From Pseudomonas fulva (GTDB lineage: Bacteria > Pseudomonadota > Gammaproteobacteria > Pseudomonadales > Pseudomonadaceae), in contig NZ_JADNYP010000008.1 in the NCBI RefSeq assembly GCF_015680705.1, positions 124,001 through 188,000 of the forward strand: a stretch of DNA of 64,000 nt, given 5' to 3'. Positions 36,554 through 46,046 of the stretch are shown here, piece by piece. The translations under genes were made by a program, and so were the position numbers. The notes below the pieces were generated by a model. The model was not told the DNA's origin and did not search any database. It worked only from the letters and a program-made list of their open reading frames with translations. Each line of letters begins with the position of its first letter. The stretch's first letter is position 1.

Positions 36554-39500
36554 ATGAATCTGTCGGCACCCTTCATCCGCCGGCCAGTGGCGACCCTGTT
36601 GCTGAGCATCGCGATCATGCTGCTGGGCGGCGTCAGCTTTGGCCTGCTACCAGTGGCCCCGTTGCCGGCACTGGACTTCCCGGTCATCGTGGTCCAGGCC
36701 AACCTGCCTGGCGCGAGCCCCGAAGTCATGGCTTCGAGCGTGGCCACGCCGCTGGAGCGCAAGCTGGGCAGTATCGCCGGGGTCACTACCCTCACCAGCA
36801 GTTCGAACCAGGGCTCGACCCGGGTCATCATCGGGTTCGAGCAGGGACGCGACGTCAATGCCGCCGCGCGCGAGGTGCAAGCCGCCATCAACGCCGCGCG
36901 CAACCTGTTGCCCAGCGGCATGCGCAGCATGCCCACCTACAAGAAGATCGACCCTTCCCAGGCGCCGATCATGGTGTTGTCGCTGACTTCGACGATCTTG
37001 CAGAAAGGCCAGCTCTACGACCTGGCCGACACCATCCTGTCCCAGAGCCTGGCTCAGGTTTCGGGGGTAGGGGAGGTGCAGATCGGTGGCAGCTCGTTGC
37101 CAGCGGTACGCATCGCCGTGGAGCCACAGCTGCTCAACCAGTACGGCCTGGCGCTGGATGAGGTTCGGGCGGCCGTGGCCAACGCCAACCAGCGCCGACC
37201 GATGGGCTTCGTCGAGGATGCCGAGCGCAACTGGCAGGTACGCGCCAACGACCAGCTGGAAAAGGCCGCAGACTACGAGCCGCTGGTGATTCGCCAGGAG
37301 AACGGCGCGATCCTGCGCCTGAGCGACGTGGCCAGGATCACCGACGGCGTGGAGAACCGCTACAACAGTGGCTTCTTCAATGACCAGGACGCCGTGCTGC
37401 TGGTGATCAACCGCCAGACCGGAGCCAACATCATCGAGACGGTCAGGCAGATCAAGGAACAGCTGCCGGCCTTGCAGTCGCTGCTGCCGGCCAGCGTCAA
37501 GCTGGACATCGCCATGGACCGTTCGCCGGTGATCCAGGCGACCTTGGCCGAAGCCGAGCATACCTTGCTCATCGCGGTCGGCCTGGTGATCCTGGTGGTC
37601 TACCTGTTCCTCGGCAACCTGCGCGCCTCGCTGATTCCCAGCCTGGCGGTGCCGGTCTCGCTGGTCGGCACGTTCGCGGTGATGTACCTGTGCGGCTTCT
37701 CGCTCAACAACCTGTCGCTGATGGCGCTGATCCTGGCCACCGGCCTTGTGGTCGATGATGCCATCGTGGTGCTGGAAAACATTTCGCGGCACATCGAGAA
37801 CGGCCAGTCGCCCTTGCGCGCCGCCTACCTGGGTGCCCAGGAAGTGGGCTTCACCCTGCTGTCGATGAACGTGTCGCTGGTGGCCGTGTTCGTCTCGATC
37901 CTGTTCATGGGCGGCATCGTGCGCGGTCTGTTCATGGAATTCTCGGTCACGCTGGCCGCGGCCATACTCGTTTCCCTGTTGGTCTCGCTGACCCTGACGC
38001 CGATGCTCTGCGCACGCTGGCTGACGCCGCAGCAGCAAACTCGCGAACAGAACCGTCTGCAGCGCTGGAGCGAACACCTGCACCAGCGCATGATTGCCGG
38101 CTACGATCGCAGCCTCGGCTGGGCCCTGCGGCATCGCCGGCTGACGCTGCTCAGCCTGCTGGCGACCATCGTGCTCAATGTCGTGCTCTATGTGGTCGTG
38201 CCCAAGACCTTGATGCCGCAGCAGGACACCGGCCAGCTGATAGGCTTCATCCGCGGCGATGACGGACTGTCGTTCACCGTGATGCAGCCGAAGATGGAGA
38301 TCTATCGCCGGGCCTTGCTCGCCGATCCCGCGGTCCAGAGCGTCGCTGGCTTCATTGGCGGCAACAGCGGCACCAACAACGCCATGGTGCTGGTGCGTCT
38401 CAAACCGATCAAGCAGCGCGAGGATTCAGCGCAACAGGTCATCGAACGGCTGCGCAGGGACCTGCCCAAGGTTCCGGGCGGGCGGTTGTTCCTGATGGCC
38501 GACCAGGACCTTCAGCTCGGAGGCGGAGGTCGTGACCAGAGTACCTCGCAGTACCTCTACACCTTGCAGAGCGGCGACCTGGCGGCCCTGCGCGAATGGT
38601 ATCCGAAGGTCACCGCGGCGCTGCGCGCACTGCCGGAGCTGACGGCCATCGACGCCAACGATGGCAGCGGCACGCAGCAGGTCACCCTGGTGATCGACCG
38701 CGACCAGGCCAAGCGCCTGGGGATCGACATGCAGATGGTGACCACGGTGCTCAACAACGCCTACAGCCAACGGCAGATCTCGACCATCTACGACAGCCTC
38801 AACCAGTACCAGGTGGTCCTGGAGATCAATCCCAGGTACGCCTGGGACCCGAGCACGCTGGAACAGGTGCAGGTGATCACCAGCGACGGCGCGCGGGTGC
38901 CGCTGTCGGCGTTCGCTCACTATGAGAACAGCCTGGCCAACGACCGGGTCAGCCATGAAGGGCAGTTCGCTTCCGAAGACATCGCCTTCGATGTCGCCGA
39001 GGGCTACAGCCCCGACCAGGCCCTGGCCGCCGTGGAGCGCGCCGTGGCCCGGGTCGGCCTGCCCGAGGCGGTGATCGCCAAGCTCGGCGGCACCGCCGAT
39101 GCCTTCGCCAAGACCCAGCAGGGCCAACCCCTGATGATCCTCGGCGCGCTGGTGCTGGTCTACCTGGTACTGGGCATTCTCTACGAAAGCTACATCCATC
39201 CGCTGACCATCCTGTCGACCTTGCCCTCGGCCGGGGTCGGCGCCTTGCTGGCGCTGTACGTCACTGGCGGGCAGTTCAGCCTGATCTCCATGCTCGGCCT
39301 GTTCCTGCTGATCGGGGTGGTCAAAAAGAACGCCATCCTGATGATCGACCTGGCCCTGCAGCTCGAGCGCAACCAGGGCCTGGCACCCGAGGAATCGATT
39401 CGCCAGGCCTGCCTGCTGCGCTTGCGACCGATCCTGATGACCACCCTGGCCGCGATCCTCGGTGCGCTGCCGTTGCTGCTGAGCACCGCCGAGGGCGCGG

Positions 39501-39667
39501 AAATGCGCCAGCCGCTGGGCCTGACCATCATCGGTGGCCTGGTGTTCAGCCAGGTCCTGACCTTGTATACGACGCCGGTGGTCTATTTGTACTTCGATCG
39601 CCTGCGTCACCGTTTCAACCGCTGGCGTGGCGTGCGCACCGACGCAGCCCTGGAAAATCCGCTATGA
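36554..39667 (+). CDS. muxC: RND efflux inner membrane transporter MuxC (MdtC-like)
   Basis: 1037 residues. It begins MNLSAPFIRRPVATLLLSIAIMLL and carries the fourth-helix segment [22 protein letters not shown], the same proton-relay signature as MuxB. The late block VKKNAILMIDLALQLERNQGLAPEESI is typical of RND pumps. I place the start at 36554, since the in-frame extension upstream is repeat DNA. It overlaps opmB by four bases. Together with MuxB it forms the heteromeric pump. Confidence 0.95.
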   Translation: MNLSAPFIRRPVATLLLSIAIMLLGGVSFGLLPVAPLPALDFPVIVVQANLPGASPEVMASSVATPLERKLGSIAGVTTLTSSSNQGSTRVIIGFEQGRDVNAAAREVQAAINAARNLLPSGMRSMPTYKKIDPSQAPIMVLSLTSTILQKGQLYDLADTILSQSLAQVSGVGEVQIGGSSLPAVRIAVEPQLLNQYGLALDEVRAAVANANQRRPMGFVEDAERNWQVRANDQLEKAADYEPLVIRQENGAILRLSDVARITDGVENRYNSGFFNDQDAVLLVINRQTGANIIETVRQIKEQLPALQSLLPASVKLDIAMDRSPVIQATLAEAEHTLLIAVGLVILVVYLFLGNLRASLIPSLAVPVSLVGTFAVMYLCGFSLNNLSLMALILATGLVVDDAIVVLENISRHIENGQSPLRAAYLGAQEVGFTLLSMNVSLVAVFVSILFMGGIVRGLFMEFSVTLAAAILVSLLVSLTLTPMLCARWLTPQQQTREQNRLQRWSEHLHQRMIAGYDRSLGWALRHRRLTLLSLLATIVLNVVLYVVVPKTLMPQQDTGQLIGFIRGDDGLSFTVMQPKMEIYRRALLADPAVQSVAGFIGGNSGTNNAMVLVRLKPIKQREDSAQQVIERLRRDLPKVPGGRLFLMADQDLQLGGGGRDQSTSQYLYTLQSGDLAALREWYPKVTAALRALPELTAIDANDGSGTQQVTLVIDRDQAKRLGIDMQMVTTVLNNAYSQRQISTIYDSLNQYQVVLEINPRYAWDPSTLEQVQVITSDGARVPLSAFAHYENSLANDRVSHEGQFASEDIAFDVAEGYSPDQALAAVERAVARVGLPEAVIAKLGGTADAFAKTQQGQPLMILGALVLVYLVLGILYESYIHPLTILSTLPSAGVGALLALYVTGGQFSLISMLGLFLLIGVVKKNAILMIDLALQLERNQGLAPEESIRQACLLRLRPILMTTLAAILGALPLLLSTAEGAEMRQPLGLTIIGGLVFSQVLTLYTTPVVYLYFDRLRHRFNRWRGVRTDAALENPL

Positions 39668-41163
39668 CCTTTGCCCAGACCTCAATTCACCAAGCCCTGC
39701 GCCATCTCGCCGCAAAGCGTGGCTCGCGCCTGCTTGGCACCGGCCTGTGCCTGGTGCTGCTCAGTGCCTGCACCCTCAGCCCGGACTACCACCGCCCCGA
39801 GCTGACCAGCTCGGCACAGTTCAAGCAGGCCGAGGGCTGGACCCAGGCCAAACCGTCGGATGCCATGGCCCGTGGCGCCTGGTGGGAGCTGTACGGTGAT
39901 GCGCAGCTCAACGCGCTGATCGAGGAACTCAACCGCGGCAACCAGACCATCGCCCAGTACGAGGCGCAGTATCGCCAGGCCCAGGCGCTGGTACGCAGCA
40001 GCAGGGGGGCGTTGTTCCCCAGCCTCGACCTGAGCGTGGCCAAGACCCGTTCCGCCCAGGGCGCCGGCAGCAGCAGCTCGAGCCTGAGCAACAACAGCAG
40101 TGGCATTCGCAACACGTACAATGCCCAGCTGGGGGTCAACTGGGAGCTCGATCTGTGGGGCAAGCTGCGCGATACCCTGGCCTCCAGCGAGGCCAGCGCC
40201 GAGGCCAGCATCGCCGACCTGGCGGCGATCCGTCTGAGCCTGCAGTCGGAGCTGGCCCAGAACTACCTGCAACTGCGCGTCATCGATGCGCAGAAGCGCT
40301 TGCTCGAAGCCACCGTGGCCGCCTACCAGCGCTCCTTGAGGATGACCGAGAACCAGTACCGCGCCGGAGTGTCCGGGCCAGATGCGGTGGCCCAGGCACG
40401 TACCCAGCTCAAGAGCACCGAGGCGGATCTGATCGACCTGGCCTGGCAAAGGGCGCAGTTCGAGAATGCCATCGCCGTGCTGCTGGGCAGGGCGCCGGCC
40501 GACTTCGCCCTGGCCGCCCGCGACGACATCCCAAGCCTGCCGGCGATTCCCCTGGCATTGCCTTCGCAGCTGCTTGAACGCCGGCCGGACATCGCTTCGG
40601 CCGAACGTCAGGTCATGGCCGCCAACGCCAACATCGGCGTAGCCCGCGCCGCCTATTTCCCAGACCTGACCCTGAGCATGAGCGGCGGCTACAGCAGTAG
40701 CAGCTTCAGTGACTGGATCAGCCTGCCGAACCGTTTCTGGTCGGTCGGGCCACAACTGGCCATGACCTTGTTCGACGGCGGACGGCGCAGCGCCGAGGTC
40801 GACCGGACGGTAGCGGTCTACGACCAGACCGTGGCCCAATATCGCCAGACGGTGCTCGACAGCTTCCGGGAGGTGGAAAACTACCTGGCGCAGCTGAAGG
40901 TCTATGGCGAGGAGGCCGTGGTCCGCGACGAAGCGCTCGCCGCCGCGCGTGAATCCTTGCGCCTGACCGAGAACCAGTACAAGGCCGGCCTGATCGGTTA
41001 CCTGGACGTGGTCAACGTGCAGGCTACTGCCTTGAGCAACGAGCGCAGCACCTTGAATCTGCTCGAAGGCCGACTGGTCGCCAGCGTGCAGCTGATCGCC
41101 GCGCTAGGTGGGGGCTGGGAAGCCCGGGCGGCGTTTGCCCAGGCGCAGGAAGAGAGCGAGTAG
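39664..41163 (+). CDS. opmB: Outer membrane efflux lipoprotein OpmB (TolC/OprM type)
   Basis: 499 residues. A long N-terminus ends in a lipobox (VLLSAC, Cys near residue 37), so the mature protein is lipidated in the outer membrane. Two OEP repeats follow; RSLRMTENQYRAGVSGPDAVAQA and ESLRLTENQYKAGLIGYLDVVNVQA are the paired equivalent helices of the channel. ERRPDIASAERQVMAANANIGVARAAYFPDL is a family hallmark. It completes the MuxABC-OpmB pump and is the last gene of the operon. Confidence 0.94.
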   Translation: MTFAQTSIHQALRHLAAKRGSRLLGTGLCLVLLSACTLSPDYHRPELTSSAQFKQAEGWTQAKPSDAMARGAWWELYGDAQLNALIEELNRGNQTIAQYEAQYRQAQALVRSSRGALFPSLDLSVAKTRSAQGAGSSSSSLSNNSSGIRNTYNAQLGVNWELDLWGKLRDTLASSEASAEASIADLAAIRLSLQSELAQNYLQLRVIDAQKRLLEATVAAYQRSLRMTENQYRAGVSGPDAVAQARTQLKSTEADLIDLAWQRAQFENAIAVLLGRAPADFALAARDDIPSLPAIPLALPSQLLERRPDIASAERQVMAANANIGVARAAYFPDLTLSMSGGYSSSSFSDWISLPNRFWSVGPQLAMTLFDGGRRSAEVDRTVAVYDQTVAQYRQTVLDSFREVENYLAQLKVYGEEAVVRDEALAAARESLRLTENQYKAGLIGYLDVVNVQATALSNERSTLNLLEGRLVASVQLIAALGGGWEARAAFAQAQEESE

Positions 41164-41294
41164 GCTGGCGCGGCAGAGCGGCATCATCCACGGAACGGGA
41201 ACCGGCTCCTGGCAGTGGCCCCTGCGAGCTGGTCGGGAAGAGCGTGGAGCTGTCCATCGACGACTTCCCCTGATCGAAGCCACGGCCGTGTGCT

Positions 41295-41555
41295 TCAACC
41301 TGCATTGCGCAACGTGCGAGAAGGCACGAACGCCTCCATTTCGGCCTCGACGGCCTCTATGATCCGCTCGACCTCGGCGGCCGACATGATCGCGGTGCAG
41401 GGTATGCCCGCGATGGCCAGCAGTGTTTCGCCACTGGCACGATCGAAGACGCGTGCCACCATGCTGCGCGGGGCATCCATCGTGGCTTCGAAGCCAAGCG
41501 GATGGAAATGCCAGCGCATCACCTGGCAGGCGTTGGGGAACGTCATCTTGTTCAT
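41295..41555 (-). CDS. DUF1652 family small protein
   Basis: 86 residues, predicted cytoplasmic. The core MRWHFHPLGFEATMDAPRSMVARVFDRASGETLLAIAGIP resembles, in pieces, the small Pseudomonas DUF1652 proteins, whose role is unknown. The ATG at 41555 has a near-perfect Shine-Dalgarno site (AAGGAGG), which decides against the ATG six codons upstream. It stands alone on the minus strand facing the opmB end. Confidence 0.75.
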   Translation of the reverse strand: MNKMTFPNACQVMRWHFHPLGFEATMDAPRSMVARVFDRASGETLLAIAGIPCTAIMSAAEVERIIEAVEAEMEAFVPSRTLRNAG

Positions 41556-41942
41556 GCCAGCCTCCTTGTCCATGATCCTGAATGCGGTGATCGTATGGCC
41601 GTTCCTCGGCCGGGTGGGAATGGTAACGATAGCATCACCGTTGGCAGTTTCTCCTGCTGAACATGACAGTTATGCCACCGTACGAGGCAGTCGCCAGGTA
41701 GCCGATCGCTGTCGAAACTGGCTCATGCCTGATACAGGTGTCTAGCACGGGCCTGTCGGGGACTCCGACGATAAACGTGTTGCTCCCGTGGGGCGTCATT
41801 TTTCCGACCAACGGTTTTCTGTCGCATTGACTGCTGCCGCTTTGCCATCGATCGAACCGGCCCATGCAATGGAGTACCATCTACAGTCAGCTGCGCCTGT
41901 CCCACGCGCATGCCCGTCCCAGGCTACCCATAGGACCCTGTT
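41556..41942. other. 387-base intergenic region upstream of the orphan recombinase
   Basis: This region lies between two divergent genes. I see no coding frame, no convincing attachment-site repeat and no terminator. The integrase ribosome binding site AGGA is at 41932-41935. The DUF1652 promoter must lie at the left end. Confidence 0.4.
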
Positions 41943-42857
41943 TTGCCCGTGCTTCCAAGCAACCCTCTCTTGCAATACCTGGCCCGGCTGGCACCCTCCA
42001 GCCAGCTGACCATGCGTTACATCCTGCAGGATGCCGCCGACCGCCTAGGTTTCGAAGACTGCGACATCCATGACGTGCCTTGGCACGACCTTCAGCCGGG
42101 GCAGGTGATCGGCCTGGTCGCCGCGCTACGCACCGACGGCTTCGCGCCCAACACCTCGTCGCTGTATGTGAACGCGATTCGTGGTGTCATGAACGAAGCC
42201 TGGCGCCTGGAGCTGATCAGCCACGAACACTTGCTGCGCATCCGCGAGGTCAAACCAGCCGGTGGCAGCCGCTTGCCGCCGGGACGTAACCTGCGCCGCA
42301 GCCTGATCCGCGAACTGATGGACGTCTGCGCCGCCGACCCGCGTCCCCAGGGCATCAGGGACGCAGCGATCATCGCCTTGCTGTACGGCACCGGCATGCG
42401 CAAGTCGGAGTCGGTCAATATCGACATCAGCCAGGTCGATTTTCAGGAACGCAGCGTGCAGGTGCTCGGCAAGGGCAACCGGCAACTGCTCAAGTACGCG
42501 CCCCCATGGGTGTTCGAAAAGCTCGACGCGTGGCTCGAGTATCGGCGGCAGAACCTGCCCGAGGGGGTTGCGGACGATCCGTTCCTGTTCAACCGCATCC
42601 GTCGCGGCAACCACATCACTCGCGCGCGCATCACCAAGCATGCGATCTACTACATCGCGCGCCAGCGCGGTGCGCAGGTCGGCGTGAAGATCATGCCGCA
42701 CGATTTTCGCCGCGCGTTCATCACCCGGGTCATCGAGGAACACGACTTGTCGATCGCCCAGAAGCTGGCGCATCACGCCAACATCCAGACCACCGCCGGC
42801 TACGACCGTCGCGACGACAACGAGCGCCGGCGCGCGGTGGATCGGTTCGATTACTGA
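41943..42857 (+). CDS. Orphan tyrosine recombinase (phage integrase family)
   Basis: 304 residues. The catalytic set is complete: Arg153 (GTGMRKSES), Lys177 (GKGNRQ), His253 and Arg256 (MPHDFRRAF), His277 (KLAHHANIQTT) and Tyr287 (AGYDRRDD). An N-terminal SAM-like core-binding domain precedes it. Size is close to XerC/XerD and integron or transposon recombinases. The TTG at 41943 has AGGA at seven-base spacing; a stop codon just upstream excludes an earlier start. No excisionase, phage genes, insertion sequence or obvious att site accompanies it. Its DNA target is unknown. Confidence 0.9.
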   Translation: MPVLPSNPLLQYLARLAPSSQLTMRYILQDAADRLGFEDCDIHDVPWHDLQPGQVIGLVAALRTDGFAPNTSSLYVNAIRGVMNEAWRLELISHEHLLRIREVKPAGGSRLPPGRNLRRSLIRELMDVCAADPRPQGIRDAAIIALLYGTGMRKSESVNIDISQVDFQERSVQVLGKGNRQLLKYAPPWVFEKLDAWLEYRRQNLPEGVADDPFLFNRIRRGNHITRARITKHAIYYIARQRGAQVGVKIMPHDFRRAFITRVIEEHDLSIAQKLAHHANIQTTAGYDRRDDNERRRAVDRFDY

Positions 42858-42932
42858 AGCCCGTGACCTTGCATTGGCTGCCTGGGCCAGCCCGAGTTCA
42901 GCGGTGCCGGCTGGCGCGACGACCTGGGCGAC

Positions 42933-43793
42933 TCACGATTGGGGCGCACCGAACATCGCGGTCCAGTAGATCCCGGCGTCGCTCTTGGGGTCCACCGCGT
43001 AGGCAGCGCCCAGTTCCTTGAACCCGGGGTTCATCAATGTCGCGCAGTGTCCGGGGCTGGCCAGCCAGCCGTCCACCACTTTCCTTGGCGTATCGCGGCC
43101 GGCGGCGATGTTCTCGCCAAGCTGCTGGTACAGGTAGCCTGCCAGTTCCGCACGGTCGCCTGGGGTCCGGCCGTCGCGGTCGATATGGTCGAAGTAGTTG
43201 TGATTGGCCATCGAACGGGTATGGCTGGCAGCGACGGATGCCAGGGTGGTGCTCCAGTGCAGCGGCCCGGTCTCGCCGAATGGCTGGCCGCCGCACTGAC
43301 GGGGCAGGGCGCGCGCGGCGTTGATCTCCTGCAGCAGCTTCTGTCCTTCGACCTGCCAGTCTCCCAGCCGCCCGCTGAGCAGCGGTCTGGCCAGCACGAT
43401 GCGCCAGTCGCGACCCTCCTGGCTGACCCCGATGTCGACGAATTGCGGATCGAGCACTACCTGGCAGAAGCTTTCCTCGATCACGCCCATGGCCGCTTGC
43501 GCATTGCGTGGGCCGGAAAGGCTGATCGCCTGGACATTGACCATCGGGTACGCCGCGCGCGTCATGGCCTGCTGCAGGTCGCGGGTCCCCTCTGGCGAGA
43601 GCGCCAGTCGCGTGTCGCTGTTGAGCGGTGGCAGCTCGAGCGACGCTTCGCCGCCGCAGCGCTGAGCCTGGCTGCGATAGCTGTTGATCGACTCGATCAG
43701 CTGCGCTTCCTCGCCGGTGGCTGCCTGGGCCGCAGCTGAGCCCAGTACCAGTGCCGAGCCGACAAGGCACGCAACGGATGACAGGACGCGCAT
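42933..43793 (-). CDS. Secreted CAP/SCP-domain protein
   Basis: 286 residues with a signal peptide (MRVLSSVACLVGSALVLGSAAAQA). The C-terminal half is a CAP domain: LASVAASHTRSMANHNYFDHIDRDGRTPGDRAELAGY, then GENIAAGRDTPRKVVDGWLASPGHCATLMNPGFKELGAAYA, quoted here as separate blocks, which keep the cavity His and Glu residues of the family. The N-terminal 130 residues are a separate region with paired cysteines. Bacterial CAP proteins are exported; most have no assigned reaction. It is convergent with the recombinase gene. Confidence 0.88.
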   Translation of the reverse strand: MRVLSSVACLVGSALVLGSAAAQAATGEEAQLIESINSYRSQAQRCGGEASLELPPLNSDTRLALSPEGTRDLQQAMTRAAYPMVNVQAISLSGPRNAQAAMGVIEESFCQVVLDPQFVDIGVSQEGRDWRIVLARPLLSGRLGDWQVEGQKLLQEINAARALPRQCGGQPFGETGPLHWSTTLASVAASHTRSMANHNYFDHIDRDGRTPGDRAELAGYLYQQLGENIAAGRDTPRKVVDGWLASPGHCATLMNPGFKELGAAYAVDPKSDAGIYWTAMFGAPQS

Positions 43794-43948
43794 GAATAAT
43801 CTCCCTATGACTGGCAGCGGCCTCGAACTGCGCTGACCATCCTACACAAGCGCTCGACGTTTGGCCCAGACGGCGCGTACAGGCCAAACGGGCAAAAGGA
43901 GCATATGGACAAGCGGTCAGCCAAAAAGTGCGGGACGCGAACGGCACG

Positions 43949-44042
43949 AGCTGCAAGCCGCTAGCCACAAGCGGCAAGCTCCAGGCCCACGAGCTGAACG
44001 TGCTGGCTGAACCCACCACGATCTGCTTGCAGCTTGCAGCTT
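43949..44042. repeat. Intergenic inverted repeat of the GGCAAGC family
   Basis: The left arm AGCTGCAAGCCGCTAGC (43949-43965) pairs imperfectly with GCTTGCAGCTTGCAGCTT (44025-44042). It ends at the stop codon of the ProW-like gene and may act as its transcript end. Confidence 0.55.
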
Positions 44043-44893
44043 CACGCCTGGCGGGGACGCCCGTAGGCCTGACTGATGCGATCGATGACCATGGCCAGGG
44101 CGACGATGGCCAGGCCAGCCTCCAGGCCGCGTCCCACATCGAGCGTCTGGATACCGGCCAGCACATCCTCGCCAAGACCGCGTGCGCCGATCATCGAAGC
44201 CACCACCACCATCGACAGCGCCATCATCACCGACTGGTTGAGGCCGGCCATGATGCTCGGCAAGGCCAGCGGCAGGGCGATGCGCCGCAGCGCTTGCCAG
44301 CGGCCGGCGCCCAGGCCGCGCGCGGCGCGCAGCAGCGAGGGGTCGATCTGGCTCAACCCCAGCTCGGTCAGCCGCACCAGCGGCGGCAGGGCATAGACCA
44401 GGGTGGCGAACACCGCCGGAACCTTGCCCAGGCCGAACAGCATCAGTACCGGGATCAGATAGACGAATGCCGGCAGGGTCTGCATCACGTCCAGCACCGG
44501 TAGCAGGAGACGGCGGGCTAGCGGTCGGCTGGCCAGCAGGATCCCCAGGGGCACGCCGAACAACAGGCACAGGCTGGTGCTGATCAGCACCAGCGCCAGG
44601 GTCTGCAACAGCTGGTCCCAGAGGCCGAGCATGCCGATCAGCAGCACCAGCGCCATCATGGCCAGGGTCTTGGAAAGCTGGCGAGTCGCGTGCCAGGCCA
44701 GCAGGCCAACCGCAGCCAGCAGCAGCCACCAAGGTGTGAGGCGAAGCAGGTTCTCCAGGCCGACCAACAGCTGCAACAGCTGGTCGGAAACGGCGCGCAA
44801 TGCATCGCCGTAATGCACCACCAGCCAGTCGACGAAGGCGTTGACCTGCGCCGCGAATGAAAACTGCAAGGTTTCGGGAAAGCCGCCGCTCAT
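44042..44893 (-). CDS. Glycine betaine/proline-type ABC permease (ProW/OpuAB-like)
   Basis: 283 residues with about six membrane segments. GVPLGILLASRPLARRLLLPVLDVMQTLPAFVYLIPVLMLFGLGKVPAVFAT shows, in blocks, the ProW-type core. RAARGLGAGRWQALRRIALPLALPSIMAGLNQ is the EAA loop that docks to the ATPase. It overlaps the binding-protein gene by four bases. No ATP-binding (ProV-like) gene lies on either side in this window, so an ATPase must come from elsewhere in the genome or the system is incomplete. Confidence 0.9.
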   Translation of the reverse strand: MSGGFPETLQFSFAAQVNAFVDWLVVHYGDALRAVSDQLLQLLVGLENLLRLTPWWLLLAAVGLLAWHATRQLSKTLAMMALVLLIGMLGLWDQLLQTLALVLISTSLCLLFGVPLGILLASRPLARRLLLPVLDVMQTLPAFVYLIPVLMLFGLGKVPAVFATLVYALPPLVRLTELGLSQIDPSLLRAARGLGAGRWQALRRIALPLALPSIMAGLNQSVMMALSMVVVASMIGARGLGEDVLAGIQTLDVGRGLEAGLAIVALAMVIDRISQAYGRPRQA

Positions 44894-45903
44894 CGTGCGG
44901 CCTCTACCTTGGCAGCGACCTGATCAGGCAACCACGCCTTCCACACCTCGGGGTGCTGGCGCAGGAAATGTCGCGCGGCTTCGCTGGCCGGTTGACGTTT
45001 CTCGCTCATCTGGGCAAGGGCCTGGTTCATCAACCCGATGGGAATATCGACCTTTTCGAAAAAAGCCACCAGCTCGGGGTACTGCCGATGGAATGGCGCG
45101 GAAACGCCGATCGACAGCTTGGCTGGCAAAGAGCGGCTGCCACGCGGGTTGGGGTTGTTCGGGTCGCTCAGGCTCGCCCAGGCCGTGGCATCGAAGGGAG
45201 GCTCCTCGAGCTGCACCAGGTCGAGCCGACCCATCAGCGGGGTCGGGCTCCAGTAATAGAACAGCACCGGTTGGCCACGCCGCACGGCCGAGGTGATCTC
45301 GGCGTCCAGGGCCGCGCCGGTGCCACTGCGGAAGTTGCTGTACAGGCCGTCCAGGCCATAGGCCTTGAGCTTCTGGCTGTTGACGATTTCCGACGTCCAG
45401 CCGCTGGGGCTGTTGAGAAAACGCCCCTTGCCAGGCGACTCCGGGTCGCGAAACACGTGTGCGTAGCGTTTGAGGTCTTCGACGCTGCGCAGGTCCGGTG
45501 CCATCGGCTCGATGTTGCGAGTCGGGTCGCCCTTTGTCACGTAAGCCGGCACCCACCAGCCTTCCTTGGCCTCCCTGACCGTGTCGCCCAAGGCGAATAC
45601 CTGCCCGGCCTGCTCGGCCTTGACCCAGGCAGGGCTGCGCCCAGCCCACTCTTCGGCGATCACTTGCAGGTCATTGCGCGCCAGTGCCACTTCCATGCTT
45701 ACCGTGCTGCCGGGAAGCGTGTCGGTGGGATAGCCGTAGCCGTTCTCGACGATATGACGCAGCAACTCGGTGGTGAAAGCGCCACTTTCCCAGGTAAGGC
45801 TGCCGAACAGGATCGGTTTCTGCGCGTCGGCGGCAGTCGCCACCCCAGGCGCCAATCCCATCAGCAGCAACAGACTGGCCAGAAACCAGGACTTGGTCTT
45901 CAT
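44890..45903 (-). CDS. Glycine betaine/proline-type ABC substrate-binding protein (OpuAC-like)
   Basis: 337 residues with a signal peptide (MKTKSWFLASLLLLMGLAPGVATA). The mature part shows LTWESGAFTTELLRHIVENGYGYPTD and LARNDLQVIAEEWAGRSPAW, matching OpuAC/ProX-like proteins that bind quaternary amines between aromatic side chains. VLFYYWSPTPLMGRLDLVQLEEP supplies a conserved aromatic pocket. It is translationally coupled to the permease. A betaine, carnitine or related methylated amine is the likely ligand, which is of interest beside the methylamine-type gene cluster. Confidence 0.9.
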   Translation of the reverse strand: MKTKSWFLASLLLLMGLAPGVATAADAQKPILFGSLTWESGAFTTELLRHIVENGYGYPTDTLPGSTVSMEVALARNDLQVIAEEWAGRSPAWVKAEQAGQVFALGDTVREAKEGWWVPAYVTKGDPTRNIEPMAPDLRSVEDLKRYAHVFRDPESPGKGRFLNSPSGWTSEIVNSQKLKAYGLDGLYSNFRSGTGAALDAEITSAVRRGQPVLFYYWSPTPLMGRLDLVQLEEPPFDATAWASLSDPNNPNPRGSRSLPAKLSIGVSAPFHRQYPELVAFFEKVDIPIGLMNQALAQMSEKRQPASEAARHFLRQHPEVWKAWLPDQVAAKVEAAR

Positions 45904-45973
45904 CGCACGCCTCGCAGGTTGCGGGAACATGTTGGCACAGTGTAGCGGCAACTCGCGCAGCTCAAACGGCAAA

Positions 45974-46031
45974 CGGCAAGCTTCAAGCCGACCAAGGTAT
46001 CTGAAGGGCTCGGTCAGCTTGTAGCTTGCCG
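45974..46031. repeat. Intergenic inverted repeat of the GGCAAGC family
   Basis: 20-bp arms (45974-45993 and 46012-46031) with two mismatches and an 18-base loop. The repeat lies between the aldo-keto reductase stop and the binding-protein start, both on the minus strand, and could terminate the former. Confidence 0.65.
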
Positions 46032-46046
46032 CTGGCGGCCGGCATG

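Noticed and set aside
33328-38134. Long minus-strand frames opposite muxB and muxC
   Set aside because: Antisense of RND pump genes; low-complexity charged products with no recognisable fold.
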